Origin: Candidatus Bathyarchaeota archaeon
Lineage (GTDB): Archaea; Thermoproteota; CALKCG01; B24; JAGTQN01
Direction of reading: 5' to 3'
DNA: 5,327 bases
Assembly (NCBI GenBank): GCA_018396395.1
Contig: JAGTQN010000018.1
Span: 1-5,327 of the forward strand
Shown here: in pieces, positions 5,011 to 5,327 of the stretch
Numbering within the stretch: the first letter of the stretch is position 1
How the letters are laid out: each line of letters starts with the position of its first letter
Notes under the pieces: generated by a model
Database searches by the model: none
Seen by the model: the letters and a program-made list of their open reading frames with translations, nothing else
What the model was told of the DNA's origin: nothing
Translations under genes and position numbers: made by a program

Positions 5011-5327
5011 CTATACGCGAAACGCGAAAGCCTGGGGCTTACCGTCAAGTTCCAAAGCTATAACCGTATCGTAGGGATCCGAGGGCCTTGCAGGAAGGTT
5101 TCGGAAAATGATCCTGCCATTCTTTTTGGAGAACTTCACAGGCTCTCCGGTAGCAAGCATATAGGCGTCCTTGATGTCGTTACCTACTCCAGCTATGCAT
5201 ATTTCCCTACCAGGCCATGGAAAAACATGGAAGTAAGCCTTGTTTCCCTTTGCCGTGAAGGTTCCCACGGAAGTGCTGAAGGGGCATCTTTCAGATCCAT
5301 ATATGGATTCTCCGTTGATGTATGTGG
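5011..5327 (-). CDS. Alpha-L-fucosidase (GH29), C-terminal part, cut by the window edge
   Basis: The frame is open to the right edge and ends in TAG at 5011-5013, leaving 105 visible residues. They begin TYINGESIYGSERCPF and continue GTFTAKGNKAYFHVFPWPG, which is the junction after the catalytic barrel of GH29 alpha-L-fucosidases. The remainder is the C-terminal beta-sandwich that packs against it. GH29 enzymes remove alpha-linked L-fucose with retention of configuration. The catalytic nucleophile and acid/base lie upstream, outside the window, so activity and any signal peptide cannot be judged. The GTG at 5268 is an internal valine, not a start, because the family match continues before it. 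In an archaeon the likely role is sugar scavenging or glycan trimming. A 184-bp spacer and a T-tract separate it from the mevalonate genes, so I see no functional link to them. Confidence 0.85.
   Translation of the reverse strand, partial: TYINGESIYGSERCPFSTSVGTFTAKGNKAYFHVFPWPGREICIAGVGNDIKDAYMLATGEPVKFSKKNGRIIFRNLPARPSDPYDTVIALELDGKPQAFAFRV

Noticed and set aside
1..5327. CRISPR arrays, tRNA or rRNA genes, insertion sequences or attachment sites
   Set aside because: No regularly spaced long repeats, cloverleaf-like segments, transposase-like frames or terminal inverted repeats were seen; the 12-bp repeat at 105-146 is far too short for CRISPR.

Overview
The window looks like chromosomal DNA from a thermophilic archaeon, most likely of the Thermoproteota/TACK group. 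Four things point that way. Two genes make the deazaflavin cofactor F420. A two-subunit aconitase-X plus a UbiD-type decarboxylase form the core of the archaeal (modified) mevalonate pathway. AT-rich TATA-like boxes sit about 25 nt upstream of leaderless-looking starts. Codon choice is heavy in AGG/AGA arginine and ATA isoleucine. The phylum is an inference; there is no rRNA or other marker here.

Layout: all convincing genes lie on the minus strand, so they read from right to left. At the right edge is the C-terminal end of a GH29 alpha-L-fucosidase (5011-5327, cut by the window end). A 184-bp gap follows, with a T-rich candidate terminator for that gene and a TATA-box promoter for the next. 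Then come a UbiD-family decarboxylase (3558-4826), the large aconitase-X subunit (2293-3525) and the small swivel subunit (1818-2174, probably really starting near 2213). After a short gap with another candidate promoter come cofD (812-1747) and cofC (148-807), only 4 bp apart. The left 147 bp has no secure gene. It has a plus-strand frame, open from the window edge to 201, containing a Lys/Ala-rich stretch built on a 12-bp repeat.

How the genes work together: the aconitase-X pair is the expected phosphomevalonate dehydratase (mevalonate 5-phosphate to trans-anhydromevalonate 5-phosphate). The UbiD-like enzyme is the expected anhydromevalonate phosphate decarboxylase, using prenylated FMN to give isopentenyl phosphate. 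Together they are the two steps that distinguish the archaeal route to isoprenoids. CofC and CofD activate a phosphorylated three-carbon acid with GTP and attach it to Fo, giving the F420 precursor. One strand therefore carries a lipid-precursor module followed directly by a redox-cofactor module. Whether they are co-regulated cannot be told from sequence alone; a TATA-like box before cofD suggests it can also be transcribed separately.

The items most worth a second look are the missing standard start codon of the small aconitase-X subunit, the palindrome and polypurine tract in front of it, and the repeat-bearing open frame at the left edge. No entirely new system is evident; the main content is a compact case of recently characterised archaeal biochemistry.
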